64,000 nt of DNA, taken from Aquimarina atlantica (GTDB taxonomy: Bacteria > Bacteroidota > Bacteroidia > Flavobacteriales > Flavobacteriaceae). The notes under the pieces are model-generated. The model was not told the DNA's origin. It did no database searches and was given only the letters and a program-made list of their open reading frames with translations. Each line of letters opens with the position of its first letter. Within the stretch, counting starts at the first letter, position 1. Below, in pieces: positions 16,120 through 25,229 of this stretch. Location of the stretch: NCBI RefSeq assembly GCF_000626715.1, contig NZ_AQRA01000004.1, positions 62,001 to 126,000 on the forward strand, in the 5' to 3' direction. The position numbers and the translations under genes were made by a program.

Positions 16120-16364
16120 ATTAGAATATGTTTTAAAAAAGAGAATGAAACACAATACTATTATAAAGTTATAAATAACTGAGAGATCTTCAATAGTAAT
16201 GTTGTGTATTCTATATGTCACCTTGTTGGTAGTACTAATAACTTTCATAGACTTTAAGCTCATCAACAAACAAATCTAGATCATTACCTACTACTCTATT
16301 TACCGAGCTTTGATCTTACCTATTAAGCCCATATTAAATCCTAATTGAAATCTGCTACCGGATA

Positions 16365-16553
16365 ATGGTTTGCAGATTTTTTATATTTACTAAAAAATAC
16401 ATCATACATGGGGGAGCTACTGAAGGATATAAATCTATACTTATAAATATTGAAAATGATGAGTACATCATCGCTTTTCTTGCTAATACAGGTGATCAGA
16501 CAAATGAACTTGATCTTGCTAAAAAATTACAACAATACTATATACTACAGAAA
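16365..16553 (+). pseudogene. Fossil C-terminus of a beta-lactamase-family serine hydrolase
   Basis: An open frame fused in frame upstream of the next gene encodes IIHGGATEGYKSILINIENDEYIIAFLANTGDQTNELDLAKKL. This matches the end of serine beta-lactamase-type hydrolases, where HGG-x2-G-x3-L is the third active-site strand and (L/A)xNT follows. The catalytic SxxK and YxN parts are absent upstream. Because the next gene has its own signal peptide and start, this stretch is probably a decayed gene tail and not translated. Confidence 0.5.
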
Positions 16554-17240
16554 ATGAAAACTAGATTACTATTTCTAAGCATTACCTTATTTGTTTCGGG
16601 TATTACAAATGCACAATCTATAACCGGATTATGGACCGTAGATCAAGTAAGTGTAGGCGACAAAAAAATGACTCCAATCGCTAAATGGTTTAAGTACAAT
16701 GCAGATCACTCGTATCAAGCTGGTAATGGATGGTTACAAAATGACGAAGGTAGCTGGACATACAATAAAAAAGAAAAGCAATTTCTTCCTGAAAGTAAAA
16801 ATGGTAAAGATGAGTACGGAGCCTTTAAAGTTGAATTTTCTAATGATAAAATGAAATGGATACGTATAGAAGATGGAATGAAAGTAATAGTTTCTTTATC
16901 CAGAATCTCTGATGTACCTAAATCTCCCAAAGATAAAGCTGTCGGAAACTGGCAACTGGTTTCAGTATATAAAAATCAAAAAGACATTACAAAATCTTAC
17001 AATCCAGAAGGTAAAGAAGCTATTTTTATTCGCTGGACAGGAACGTACCGTAAAACACATCCGGATACTTCAAGATCAAATGGATATTGGTATATGAATG
17101 CACACAAACCCGAGCTACATTTAATTGACTACAATCGCGCTATAGATGTTCAGGTATTTATAGTTTCGTTTCAGGATAACCTAATGACAATGAAACCTAA
17201 GAATACCAAAAACATTACATTTACATATAAAAGAACATAA
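16554..17240 (+). CDS. Secreted lipocalin-like protein, two repeats
   Basis: A 228-aa protein starting at the ATG that opens a signal peptide (MKTRLLFLSITLFVSGITNAQ). Two lipocalin-like units begin with ITGLWTVDQVSVGDKKM and AVGNWQLVSVYKNQKDI, each followed by antiparallel strands with Trp and Tyr residues. I chose this start over the in-frame upstream one because it starts the secretion signal and the upstream part belongs to another protein family. The ligand and role are unknown. Confidence 0.65.
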   Translation: MKTRLLFLSITLFVSGITNAQSITGLWTVDQVSVGDKKMTPIAKWFKYNADHSYQAGNGWLQNDEGSWTYNKKEKQFLPESKNGKDEYGAFKVEFSNDKMKWIRIEDGMKVIVSLSRISDVPKSPKDKAVGNWQLVSVYKNQKDITKSYNPEGKEAIFIRWTGTYRKTHPDTSRSNGYWYMNAHKPELHLIDYNRAIDVQVFIVSFQDNLMTMKPKNTKNITFTYKRT

Positions 17241-17301
17241 AAAGAGGTTATAAGGAATAGTACTTATCGTATCGTGTAAATGCATATTATAATAAATAGT
17301 T

Positions 17302-17430
17302 TCAATCCATAAAATCTTTCCTTTTTTTAATTTCTTCAAGAAATTTTTCTTTATCCTGTTTATTAAATTTCTTTATAATTTTCTTCATAAAGAAAGACCA
17401 AATGAAATATTTTCCAAATGACGAGTTCAT
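17302..17430 (-). CDS. Possible 42-aa basic peptide
   Basis: A short ORF in the convergent gap. It starts MNSSFGKYFIWSFFMKKII and ends in a Lys/Glu-rich helix (KFNKQDKEKFLEEIKKRKDF). It could be the truncated C-terminal end of a lost gene or a chance frame. No homology is recognised. Confidence 0.25.
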   Translation of the reverse strand: MNSSFGKYFIWSFFMKKIIKKFNKQDKEKFLEEIKKRKDFMD

Positions 17431-17501
17431 ACAGCAAATCTATTGATTAGTATATTGTGATAAATGGTTATGTAGTTTCCTTTAGTTTTGCAAGAATCTG
17501 A

Positions 17502-18389
17502 TTAGCTTGTTTTTTTGTTTCTTAACGCTAATACATTCCCCAAAATAATAAGGACAATTCCCATAAAAGCATATATATCGGGTTTATATCCTTCAAAAAT
17601 GGTAGAAATAGTTAAGGCAATCACTGGTATTACCACTATAACATAGGCTGCTTTACTTGCCCCTATTTTACCTATCAAGGTAAGATAAGAAGTAAATGCA
17701 ATAATAGACCCGAAAACTGTCAAATATGCCAGTGATGAGATATAAGAAAATGAGGTGTCGAAACCTATAGATTTTCCGCTAAACAAAGCTATTAATAACA
17801 TTGCAGCAGCACCATATAGCATTCCAAAACCATTGGTTTGAATAACAGGAAGCTTAAATTTGCGTTGATTATTTGAAGAAGTAATATTTCCCAAAGAAGC
17901 AAAAATGATAGAGCAAATACAAAATATCAATCCCTTAAGCTGATCATTGGTTAAATCTATCCTTCTAAACTCGGCCTGGTATATCAGAACGGTTCCTAAA
18001 AGCCCGAAGATAGCCCCTATTATGATCTCTTTTTTTATTTTATCCCCTAAAAATATTGCTCCAAAAACTATGTTCATAAAAATTAATGTAGAAAACGCTA
18101 CAGCCACTAACCCACTACTTAGATATTGTTCTGATAAATATACCAACCAATAATTTGTTCCAAACAATAAAACTCCCTGTAAAGCAATAAAAAAGTGTTG
18201 TTGTTTTGTAAATGATAACGGAAGTTTTCTAATCTTAGAATACCCTAATAATATAATACCCCCTAGTCCAAATCGATAGGCAACAGAGACTATTGGATCT
18301 ACAGTTCCCAATTGGTATTTAATGATATACCACGTAGATCCCCATATTAATGCTGGAATTATAAATAATAAGTAATTAGATTTTAGCAT
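17502..18389 (-). CDS. EamA/DMT family transporter
   Basis: A 295-aa protein with ten hydrophobic segments arranged as two five-helix repeats, and the usual openings IPALIWGSTWYIIKYQLG and, in the second half, GFGMLYGAAAMLLIAL. This is the drug/metabolite exporter fold (RhaT/YdcZ-type EamA), often an amino-acid or metabolite exporter. It lies 42 bp after the MFS gene on the same strand, and both are opposite a LysR gene, so they are probably one exporter operon controlled by that regulator. Confidence 0.88.
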   Translation of the reverse strand: MLKSNYLLFIIPALIWGSTWYIIKYQLGTVDPIVSVAYRFGLGGIILLGYSKIRKLPLSFTKQQHFFIALQGVLLFGTNYWLVYLSEQYLSSGLVAVAFSTLIFMNIVFGAIFLGDKIKKEIIIGAIFGLLGTVLIYQAEFRRIDLTNDQLKGLIFCICSIIFASLGNITSSNNQRKFKLPVIQTNGFGMLYGAAAMLLIALFSGKSIGFDTSFSYISSLAYLTVFGSIIAFTSYLTLIGKIGASKAAYVIVVIPVIALTISTIFEGYKPDIYAFMGIVLIILGNVLALRNKKTS

Positions 18390-18431
18390 AGTTAAATAAA
18401 TTTATTCTTTAAAACTAGATTATTATATTCT

Positions 18432-19649
18432 CTAAAAAACTCCTTTTGTTAATTTATATGTATTGGTGGTATATAACTTGGCGCATACCATAAATAATAC
18501 TAATGAAAAAAGAATGAATCCTATTAAAACAAAAAGAAAATTAGACCATCCCCATTTTGATAATATATATCCTGTCGAACTTCCAATACCCCCTGCTCCT
18601 ATGTACTGACATATTAGGTATAAGCAATTTGCTGTGCTTTTTCCTTCAATTGCATATTGAGATATTATCTTGTTTACCACCGTCTGAATCCCTAATAGAC
18701 TAAATGTAAGTAAGCTTAAACCTAATACTAATAGCCATAACTCTTCTACAAATAGTCCTAATGTTCCTATTAGAAATAGTACTAACAGGATTTTAAGCAT
18801 ACGAAAAGAGTGAATTCGGTTAGTTAAGGCCCCAATTGTTATTGTCCCTCCTACTCCCGTGATATAAATTAGAAATAATAAGGAAATAACATAATGCGGA
18901 AGTGAAAAAGGAGGCATTTCTAGCCTGAAACTTAAATAATTATAAATGCTCACAAAAGTCCCCATCATTAAGATCATCAAAATGTAAACTCCCAAAAACA
19001 AAGGGTTTTTAAGGAAGTTTTTCATGTATATTAGCTTTTGAAATGTTTGAATTTTTTGTGGATTAAAGTTTAAGGATTGTGGTAAAAGTCTCATAAAAAA
19101 GACACTTAATACCATTCCTACGCCTCCAATAAATAATGTAGCTATTCTCCAATCATACCAACTAGAAATTAAACCTGCTACCACACGTCCCCACATACCA
19201 CCTAATACATTTCCGGCTAAATATATCCCAATTACAATCCCAACATATCTTACCTCAACTTCTTCAGAAATATAAACAATAGCGACTGCTATCACTCCCG
19301 ATAACAAAAAGCCCTTTATAAAGCCAAAAACAACCAATATATTAAAACTCCATGAGATTGCCGAGAGCATTGTGACTAATGAAGATAGAAATAAAGCAAT
19401 CAACATTAATTTTTTGCGGTGTAATATATCTGCATAAAACGCAAACATAAAAAGGCCTAGAGCAATACCAATCATAGAGGATGAAACAACCAGACTACTA
19501 ACAGCCGGAGACACCAAAAAACTTTCGCTTAGCGATGGTAATAACGGCTGAAACATATAAAACTGTGAGAAAGCAGCTAAACCAGGGATAAATATCGCTT
19601 TTCGGATATCTTTATAACGTCTTGTACTTATTTCTGCTTTTGTTTTCAT
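18432..19649 (-). CDS. MFS transporter, YnfM/arabinose-efflux-like
   Basis: A 405-aa twelve-helix transporter. The loop between helices 2 and 3 has the MFS signature in the form FAFYADILHRKKLML, and the start (KAIFIPGLAAFSQFYMFQPLLPSLSESF) is that of YnfM-like efflux carriers. It is transcribed away from the LysR gene at 19772 with a repeat-bearing intergenic region between them. The substrate is unknown. Confidence 0.88.
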   Translation of the reverse strand: MKTKAEISTRRYKDIRKAIFIPGLAAFSQFYMFQPLLPSLSESFLVSPAVSSLVVSSSMIGIALGLFMFAFYADILHRKKLMLIALFLSSLVTMLSAISWSFNILVVFGFIKGFLLSGVIAVAIVYISEEVEVRYVGIVIGIYLAGNVLGGMWGRVVAGLISSWYDWRIATLFIGGVGMVLSVFFMRLLPQSLNFNPQKIQTFQKLIYMKNFLKNPLFLGVYILMILMMGTFVSIYNYLSFRLEMPPFSLPHYVISLLFLIYITGVGGTITIGALTNRIHSFRMLKILLVLFLIGTLGLFVEELWLLVLGLSLLTFSLLGIQTVVNKIISQYAIEGKSTANCLYLICQYIGAGGIGSSTGYILSKWGWSNFLFVLIGFILFSLVLFMVCAKLYTTNTYKLTKGVF

Positions 19650-19718
19650 TACTGTAGTGGCATCCTCTTTTATTATAAGTTAGAAAGGAATTGAAGTACA
19701 AAGTTTAAAATTATTTTT

Positions 19719-19762
19719 ACATTAGTAAAACGTTATTTTCTTATCATATACATTAGTAAAAC
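19719..19762. promoter_or_regulatory. Two 13-bp direct repeats, likely LysR operator
   Basis: ACATTAGTAAAAC occurs at 19719-19731 and again, identical, at 19750-19762, 31 bp apart start to start, which is close to three turns of B-DNA. The pair sits in the 122-bp gap between the MFS and LysR genes, and the second copy ends 9 bp before the LysR start. It would put a dimer or tetramer on one face of the helix and allow control of both genes. Confidence 0.6.
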
Positions 19763-19771
19763 TTATTAATT

Positions 19772-20665
19772 ATGGAGTTACGCCAATTGAGCTATTTTGT
19801 TAAAGCCGCAGAGTGTTTAAATTTTACCGAGGCTGCTCATAAAGTATTCATAACACAAAGTGCGCTTTCGCAACAAATAAAATTATTAGAAGAGGAATTG
19901 GGGGTTCCTCTTTTTGATAGAATCGGAAAGAGAATACAACTTACAGAAGCTGGTTCTTTATTTTTAACCCGTGCGAGGCATACACTTAAAAATGCCGAAA
20001 ATGCCAAACAGCTAATAGAAGATTTACAAAACCTGCAATCCGGAACTTTATATATTGGAGTAACCTATGGGTTAACCAATTTGTTTACAGAAACATTGAT
20101 ATCCTTTTCTACAAAATTTCCTGCTATACAAGTGAAAGCTTTCTTTGGTACATCGGATGAATTAATAGAAAAACTCAAATCGGGTATGTTAGACTTCATT
20201 TTATCTTTTAATAAGGCAACAGATGATCAGATGATTACAACTATTCCGTTATTTCAATCCTATTTAACGTTGGTAATACATGAATCCCATCCATTTGCCA
20301 GCAAAAAACAAGTTAGTATAGAAGAACTTAATACAATAGAACTGGCTGTGCCTGCAGAAGGATTTACCACTAGAAAAGTTCTGGACAAAGCATTTAGAAC
20401 TAATGAACTTCCTTATCAGTATCAAATAGAATTAAATCATATTCCCACCTTAATTCGACTTATCGAAACCGGAAAATGGGCAACTGTTCTTACAAAATCG
20501 ACCACACAATATTTGCCTACACTTAAGAGTATTCCTATAAACAAAAAGAAACTCAAATTACGATCAGCAATACGATATCTTAAAGGGAATTATCAAAAAA
20601 AAGCTTCTAAAATTTTCTTTCAAATGATTTTAGAGCATTATAAACAGAATACCGATTTAAATTAG
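19772..20665 (+). CDS. LysR-type transcriptional regulator (CynR-like)
   Basis: A 297-aa regulator with the N-terminal winged HTH (residues 1-60: MELRQLSYFVKAAECLNFTEAA ... SALSQQIKLLEEELGVPLFDR) and a C-terminal periplasmic-binding-type effector domain (from about 90: GTLYIGVTYGLTNLFTE). It is divergent from the MFS/EamA exporter pair, the usual arrangement for LysR control of a neighbour plus its own gene. The effector is unknown; an amino acid is plausible from the context. Confidence 0.93.
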   Translation: MELRQLSYFVKAAECLNFTEAAHKVFITQSALSQQIKLLEEELGVPLFDRIGKRIQLTEAGSLFLTRARHTLKNAENAKQLIEDLQNLQSGTLYIGVTYGLTNLFTETLISFSTKFPAIQVKAFFGTSDELIEKLKSGMLDFILSFNKATDDQMITTIPLFQSYLTLVIHESHPFASKKQVSIEELNTIELAVPAEGFTTRKVLDKAFRTNELPYQYQIELNHIPTLIRLIETGKWATVLTKSTTQYLPTLKSIPINKKKLKLRSAIRYLKGNYQKKASKIFFQMILEHYKQNTDLN

Positions 20666-20772
20666 CATACCATGAGAATGATAATTCAGAAAGTTATCAT
20701 AAATAAATCCATAGACGATCTAAAAAAATAAATTATAACCTAAATTAGAACGGAATTCTAAAATCTAAAAAC

Positions 20773-20798
20773 AGGTAAGGATGATTGCCTATTTTTTT
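20773..20798 (+). terminator. Small hairpin with T-run
   Basis: AGGTAA / TTGCCT (six pairs, one G-T) around a GGATGA loop, followed by ATTTTTTT. It lies between the LysR stop and the homoserine-dehydrogenase-like start and could terminate the former. Confidence 0.5.
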
Positions 20799-20844
20799 AA
20801 TAACAACTTTTATATTCATTTAGGTTAGCGTGATAAGGTAATAC

Positions 20845-21894
20845 ATGAATGATCATACTTCAATACAAAAAATAAGAATAGTCCTGGTAGGCCTAGGTAC
20901 CGTAAACATTGGTGTACTTAAAATTTTGATAGAAAAAAAGGTCATCATCGCAAAAAATTATAACCTGGAAATACACGTTATGGGTGTGGCCGATTCTTCT
21001 GGAATTGCTGTAAAAGAAAATGGATATACCTACGAAGAACTAATTCATTTAAAATCGAATGGAAATAAAGTAAACCAGTTAGAAGGATATCTCTCTGGAG
21101 TGTCCATAGAGCAAATTACAAATCACATAAAAGCTGATGTATTGATCGATGGATCACCAGTTAATCTTAAAACAGGAAATCCGGGATTACAAGCAATACG
21201 AAACGCTCTTGATAAAGGATGGTCTGTAGTTAGTGCAAACAAAGCGCCACTGGTATTAGCCTATGATGAGTTGCATCAACTGGCCAAAAAGCACAGTGGG
21301 AAACTAGCATATAGTGCAACAGTTTGTGGAGGACTACCTGTAATCAATATTTTACAACGTGATCTGCAAGCGACAAATCTTATTGGTTTTAAAGGAATTT
21401 TTAATGCTACTACTAATTTTATCTTAGAAGCATTAGAAAAAGACGGATCTTTTGATGATGCAGTTAAAGAAGCACAAAGATTAGGTGCAGCAGAAACTGA
21501 TCCATCCCTGGATATTGACGGATATGATACCGCAAATAAACTGTATATCATCATGAAATCTTTTACAGAATTCTCTGGTACAATCTCCGACATACAAATA
21601 GAAGGTATCAGAGCTATTACTTCTGAAGACATTAAACAGGCAGCGATACAAAATAAAAGAATAAAATTATTAGCTGTAGCAGAAAAAAAAGCAGATACCT
21701 GGAGTTTATTAGTTCGCCCCACAAAGGTAGAAGCCAGTTCTTTTATAGGTAATTGTGATGGTTGGGAAATGGGTATTGAATTACAAACCGATTATTACGA
21801 GGAGTTATCTATGAAAATATATGAAGAAGATCCGATAACCACCTCTGCAGCTGTAGTAAGGGATCTTATTAACATTTCAAAAAAATCTTTCTAA
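20845..21894 (+). CDS. Homoserine dehydrogenase family protein (paralogue 1)
   Basis: A 349-aa NAD(P)-dependent oxidoreductase: an N-terminal Rossmann motif (VLVGLGTVNIGVL), the SANKAPL segment that carries the catalytic-region Lys, and the substrate segment ETDPSLDIDGYDTANKL. There is no ACT or aspartokinase domain, so it is the short form. It converts aspartate semialdehyde and homoserine in the threonine/methionine branch, or a related substrate. A second, different copy is at 57077-58087. The GNAT gene starts 1 bp after the stop. Confidence 0.85.
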   Translation: MNDHTSIQKIRIVLVGLGTVNIGVLKILIEKKVIIAKNYNLEIHVMGVADSSGIAVKENGYTYEELIHLKSNGNKVNQLEGYLSGVSIEQITNHIKADVLIDGSPVNLKTGNPGLQAIRNALDKGWSVVSANKAPLVLAYDELHQLAKKHSGKLAYSATVCGGLPVINILQRDLQATNLIGFKGIFNATTNFILEALEKDGSFDDAVKEAQRLGAAETDPSLDIDGYDTANKLYIIMKSFTEFSGTISDIQIEGIRAITSEDIKQAAIQNKRIKLLAVAEKKADTWSLLVRPTKVEASSFIGNCDGWEMGIELQTDYYEELSMKIYEEDPITTSAAVVRDLINISKKSF

Positions 21895-21895
21895 T

Positions 21896-22393
21896 ATGAA
21901 ATCTCCCGAAATACATATTCGACCTGCAAATAAAAAAGATCTCGAAGCAATTTGGAGTCTATGGAAAGTAGTCGTAAATCAAAAAGTCTATTTCCCTTAT
22001 GACGATAGTTTTTCACGAGAACAGATTGAAAGCAGTTGGATAAATCTAAATAATAACTGTTTTGTGGCAGAATTAGAAAAAGAGATTGTAGGAGCTTACA
22101 TTTTGAAGCCTAATCAACCAGGATATGGAAGTCATATTGCTAATGCTTCATATATGGTTAACAGTCAAAAAAGAGGGATGGGCCTTGGACATAAGCTTTG
22201 TGCGCATTCTATCAATGCAGCAAAAGAATTAGGGTATTATGCTATGCAGTTTAACCTGGTCGTTAGTACCAACTCACCTGCTATAAAAGTATGGCTGGCA
22301 AATGGTTTTGAGATTATAGGAACCATACCTGGAGGTTTTAAGCATTTTGAAAAAGGATATGTAGATGCTCATATTTTTTATAGGAAATTATAA
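21896..22393 (+). CDS. GNAT family N-acetyltransferase
   Basis: A 165-aa acetyltransferase with the acetyl-CoA loop visible in motif A (QKRGMGLGHKLCAHSINAAKELGYYAMQFN) and a conserved end (ANGFEIIGTIPGGFKH). It begins 1 bp after the homoserine-dehydrogenase-like gene, so it is likely co-translated. This might mean acetylation of an amino-acid-type product, but the substrate cannot be deduced from sequence. Confidence 0.88.
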   Translation: MKSPEIHIRPANKKDLEAIWSLWKVVVNQKVYFPYDDSFSREQIESSWINLNNNCFVAELEKEIVGAYILKPNQPGYGSHIANASYMVNSQKRGMGLGHKLCAHSINAAKELGYYAMQFNLVVSTNSPAIKVWLANGFEIIGTIPGGFKHFEKGYVDAHIFYRKL

Positions 22394-22455
22394 GTTTTAT
22401 ACATTTCAGAAAAATGATACATATGTAAGTTCTATATGGTAAAATCATGATAGAC

Positions 22456-23292
22456 TCATGCCAATTCTTTTCTATACTTTGTGGGACTAATTCCTTTATT
22501 CTTTTTAAAGAATTTATTAAGATGACTAACATCTGTAAATCCTAATTCATCAGTAATTTCGGTTATGCGCATATCACTATATTGCAGCCTGTTTTCTATT
22601 AATTTAATCCTGTAATTTGTAATATACTGCTGTAAGGTTTCTTTGGTATGCTTTTTAAAATAACGACCAAGGTATGTTTTAGAAATACCAAACTCATCAC
22701 AAATTTCTTCAGTTCTCAATTTGCCCGGGTCATATATATTCTCTTGTATATATTGTAATATGTTCATCGCTTTTTCTTCTGTGCCCGCATCTACCTCATC
22801 AGGAAGGTATTTTGCGATATTTCTCGCCACAATAACAATTAGTGTATTCACTAACTGCTGTATAATTTCTTTGTTGTATAAATCCCTGTTAACATATTCC
22901 CGTATCATAGCTTCAACCATAGGTTTGACCAATGTTTTATCGGTGAGGTTTCTTAAAATACACCCTGGTTGATGATTTGCATTTTTTAGAATAAATTCTA
23001 ATCGTTGAATATTATCAGCACTTATTTTTCCTGATTTAATATAAATATCATTAAATCTCAAAAAGAAAAATTGTGTGGTTGTATTAATTTCTATAGAAGA
23101 TATATCCGTAGGAGTTAATAAAAGCATATGTCCGGGACGATATTGAAATTCGTTCTTATTTACCCGTTGAATTCCTGTACCCGATAAAATATAAACTAAT
23201 TCAAAAAAACTGTTTTTGTGCTCATGTACCGGAGATTGATCCAATGTCTCAAAAGCAATCGAAAAAGGTTCGTATAAATTCTTTTTATCCAT
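22456..23292 (-). CDS. AraC family transcriptional regulator
   Basis: A 278-aa regulator with an N-terminal cupin-type sensing domain (SPVHEHKNSFFELVYILSGTGIQRVN) and a C-terminal AraC HTH pair (about residues 185-275: TEEICDEFGISKTYLGRYFKKH and ITEITDELGFTDVSHLNKFFKK). The AraC region is complete and typical. It is divergent from the alcohol-dehydrogenase-like gene at 23388 and is probably its regulator. Confidence 0.92.
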   Translation of the reverse strand: MDKKNLYEPFSIAFETLDQSPVHEHKNSFFELVYILSGTGIQRVNKNEFQYRPGHMLLLTPTDISSIEINTTTQFFFLRFNDIYIKSGKISADNIQRLEFILKNANHQPGCILRNLTDKTLVKPMVEAMIREYVNRDLYNKEIIQQLVNTLIVIVARNIAKYLPDEVDAGTEEKAMNILQYIQENIYDPGKLRTEEICDEFGISKTYLGRYFKKHTKETLQQYITNYRIKLIENRLQYSDMRITEITDELGFTDVSHLNKFFKKNKGISPTKYRKELA

Positions 23293-23353
23293 GATTACAC
23301 ATTTTTACATTTAAAACGAAAAAATATACTATTAAATAGAGCTAACAAAGGTA

Positions 23354-23361
23354 TAAATTTG
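23354..23361 (+). promoter_or_regulatory. Candidate flavobacterial -7 element
   Basis: TAAATTTG matches the Bacteroidota -7 consensus TAnnTTTG and lies 27 bp before the start at 23388, which would give a short leader. No clear TTG at -33 was seen. Confidence 0.4.
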
Positions 23362-23387
23362 CTGTAAATTATTAAAACATATATTTT

Positions 23388-24404
23388 ATGAAAGCCATAG
23401 GAATCAAAACATCATTACCTATAAGTGAAGAAAATAGTTTAATTCAGTTTGAAACAGAACAGCCTCTACCAAAAGGACATGATTTATTAATAAAAATCAA
23501 GGTAGTAGGTATGAATCCAGTAGATTATAAAGTTCGGCAAAGAAGTGCACAAAACCAGGAATTAGATTCCCCAAAAATATTAGGTTGGGATGCTGTAGGT
23601 ATTGTTGAAGCCATAGGTGACAAAGTAACCTTATTTAAAACGGGAGATGAAGTGTTTTATGCAGGAGACATTACACGTCCCGGATCTAATGCCGAATATC
23701 AATTAGTAGATGAGCGTATAGTAGGTAAAAAACCGACAACTATTTCTGATGCAGAAGCTGCTGTAATGCCTTTAACTTCGCTAACCGCTTGGGAGACATT
23801 GTTCGACAGACTCAAGCTAACCCCAGGAGAGGGAGAAGGAAAAACAATACTAATTATTAGTGGTGCAGGTGGTGTTGGCTCTATTGCAACTCAATTAGCC
23901 AAAAAACTAACCAATTTAACCGTCATAGCTACTGCTTCTCGTCCCGAAAGTCGTTTATGGTGTCAAAATATGGGAGCCGATCATGTTGTAAATCATCATA
24001 ATCTCATAGAAGAAATACATACTTTAGGGATCAATACCGTAAACTACATTCTCAATTTTTCGGGAACCTCTGATCATTGGGAAAACATAATCGAATTAAT
24101 TGATCCGCAAGGACATATATGTACTATTGCAGAATCTCCTGATAACCATATCAATATAGGATCTTTTAAATCTAAGAGCATCACCTTGTCTTATGAACTA
24201 ATGTACACAAGATCTATGTATCAAACAGAGGATATGATCGAGCAACATCATATCTTAAATAAAATAGCTGCATTGCTCGAAAACAATAAAATTAAATCAA
24301 CACTCAACAGCACTCTTCATGGTTTTACTATTGAGAACTTTAAAGAAGCTCATCAAAAATTAGAGTCAGGAAAAACCATAGGAAAAATTGCAATTACATT
24401 TTAA
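23388..24404 (+). CDS. Zinc-type alcohol dehydrogenase family protein (quinone-oxidoreductase-like)
   Basis: A 338-aa medium-chain dehydrogenase/reductase. The N-terminal GroES-like domain has VGMNPVDYKVRQRS and GWDAVGIVEAIGDKV; the NAD(P)-binding motif is SGAGGVGSIATQLAKKL. The zinc-binding cysteines of classical ADH are not visible, which fits the zinc-independent quinone oxidoreductase branch (also called YhdH/QOR-type). It probably reduces quinones or enones with NADPH. It is divergent from the AraC gene, a common layout for inducible detoxification genes. Confidence 0.88.
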   Translation: MKAIGIKTSLPISEENSLIQFETEQPLPKGHDLLIKIKVVGMNPVDYKVRQRSAQNQELDSPKILGWDAVGIVEAIGDKVTLFKTGDEVFYAGDITRPGSNAEYQLVDERIVGKKPTTISDAEAAVMPLTSLTAWETLFDRLKLTPGEGEGKTILIISGAGGVGSIATQLAKKLTNLTVIATASRPESRLWCQNMGADHVVNHHNLIEEIHTLGINTVNYILNFSGTSDHWENIIELIDPQGHICTIAESPDNHINIGSFKSKSITLSYELMYTRSMYQTEDMIEQHHILNKIAALLENNKIKSTLNSTLHGFTIENFKEAHQKLESGKTIGKIAITF

Positions 24405-24460
24405 AAAACACACTGTTTGGAAATAGAGAAATAATAGCTAAAATAGAACTCTATTACGAA

Positions 24461-25033
24461 TTACTTAAGTATTGAGCGAACCTGTAGTTGTAACTGTGGT
24501 ATGACCTCTTTTTTATACCATTCATTTTTTGCCTGCCAAATATTATTTCTTGGCGAAGGGTGCGGTAATACAAAATAATCTGGTAAATATTCTTTATAAT
24601 TTTTTACTGTATCTGTTAATGTTCTTTTTAATCGATCGCCCAAATAATACTCTTGAGCATATTTACCAATAAGTAAAACAAGTTCTACATTTTCTATTTT
24701 AGTCAATAGTTTTTGATGCCATAAGGGAGCACATTTTTTTGTTGGAGGGAGATCTCCGGATTTCCCTTTTCCCGGATAGCAAAACCCCATAGGTACAAGC
24801 GCTATTTTTTCGGGATTATAGAACGTTTCATCATCTATCCCCATCCAGGCTCTTAAATTCTGCCCGCTTTTATCATCCCATGGGATTCCCGACTTATGAA
24901 CGATACTTCCTGGAGCTTGCCCTATGATCACTATTCTACTATGGGCATGTGCAGAAACTATTGGCCTTGGTCCTAATTCTAATTGCGCTGCACACTCACT
25001 ACATTTTGAAATCGAAGACAATAATTTTTGCAT
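24461..25033 (-). CDS. Uracil-DNA glycosylase family protein
   Basis: A 190-aa protein of the UDG superfamily: the first motif is GQAPGSIVHKSGIPWDDKSGQNLRAWMG and the last is LPHPSPRNNIWQAKNEW. A pair of cysteines near the start (CSECAAQ) may be part of a metal site, but the four-Cys iron-sulphur pattern of family 4/5 is incomplete. It is convergent with the dehydrogenase gene. The reaction expected is removal of uracil or another damaged base. Confidence 0.85.
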   Translation of the reverse strand: MQKLLSSISKCSECAAQLELGPRPIVSAHAHSRIVIIGQAPGSIVHKSGIPWDDKSGQNLRAWMGIDDETFYNPEKIALVPMGFCYPGKGKSGDLPPTKKCAPLWHQKLLTKIENVELVLLIGKYAQEYYLGDRLKRTLTDTVKNYKEYLPDYFVLPHPSPRNNIWQAKNEWYKKEVIPQLQLQVRSILK

Positions 25034-25131
25034 AATATATACTACGTTTTGTAAACTGATTAGTAAATTATAAAATAATATGGTTTTACTTAACCTGTTT
25101 AAGATTTGTTTGATTTTTTGTTCTATTCTTC

Positions 25132-25163
25132 AAAAAACACCCCAGCCAATTAGCTAAGGTGTT
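25132..25163 (-). terminator. Rho-independent terminator for the YHS operon
   Basis: Read on the minus strand, an 11-bp stem (AACACCTTAGC / GCTGGGGTGTT, two G-T pairs) with a 6-nt loop is followed by a T-run. It lies about 65 bp downstream of the YHS gene stop. Confidence 0.65.
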
Positions 25164-25229
25164 CTGCATAAGAAAAACTAAACACCGGTTAGGACTTTTC
25201 TACTAGACTAAAGAAAAGTATCAAAACCT

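Noticed and set aside
16365..17240. A single 291-aa protein from the first ATG
   Set aside because: The upstream part resembles another family and the internal ATG starts a clear signal peptide with a complete lipocalin-like protein; a shorter start is more plausible.
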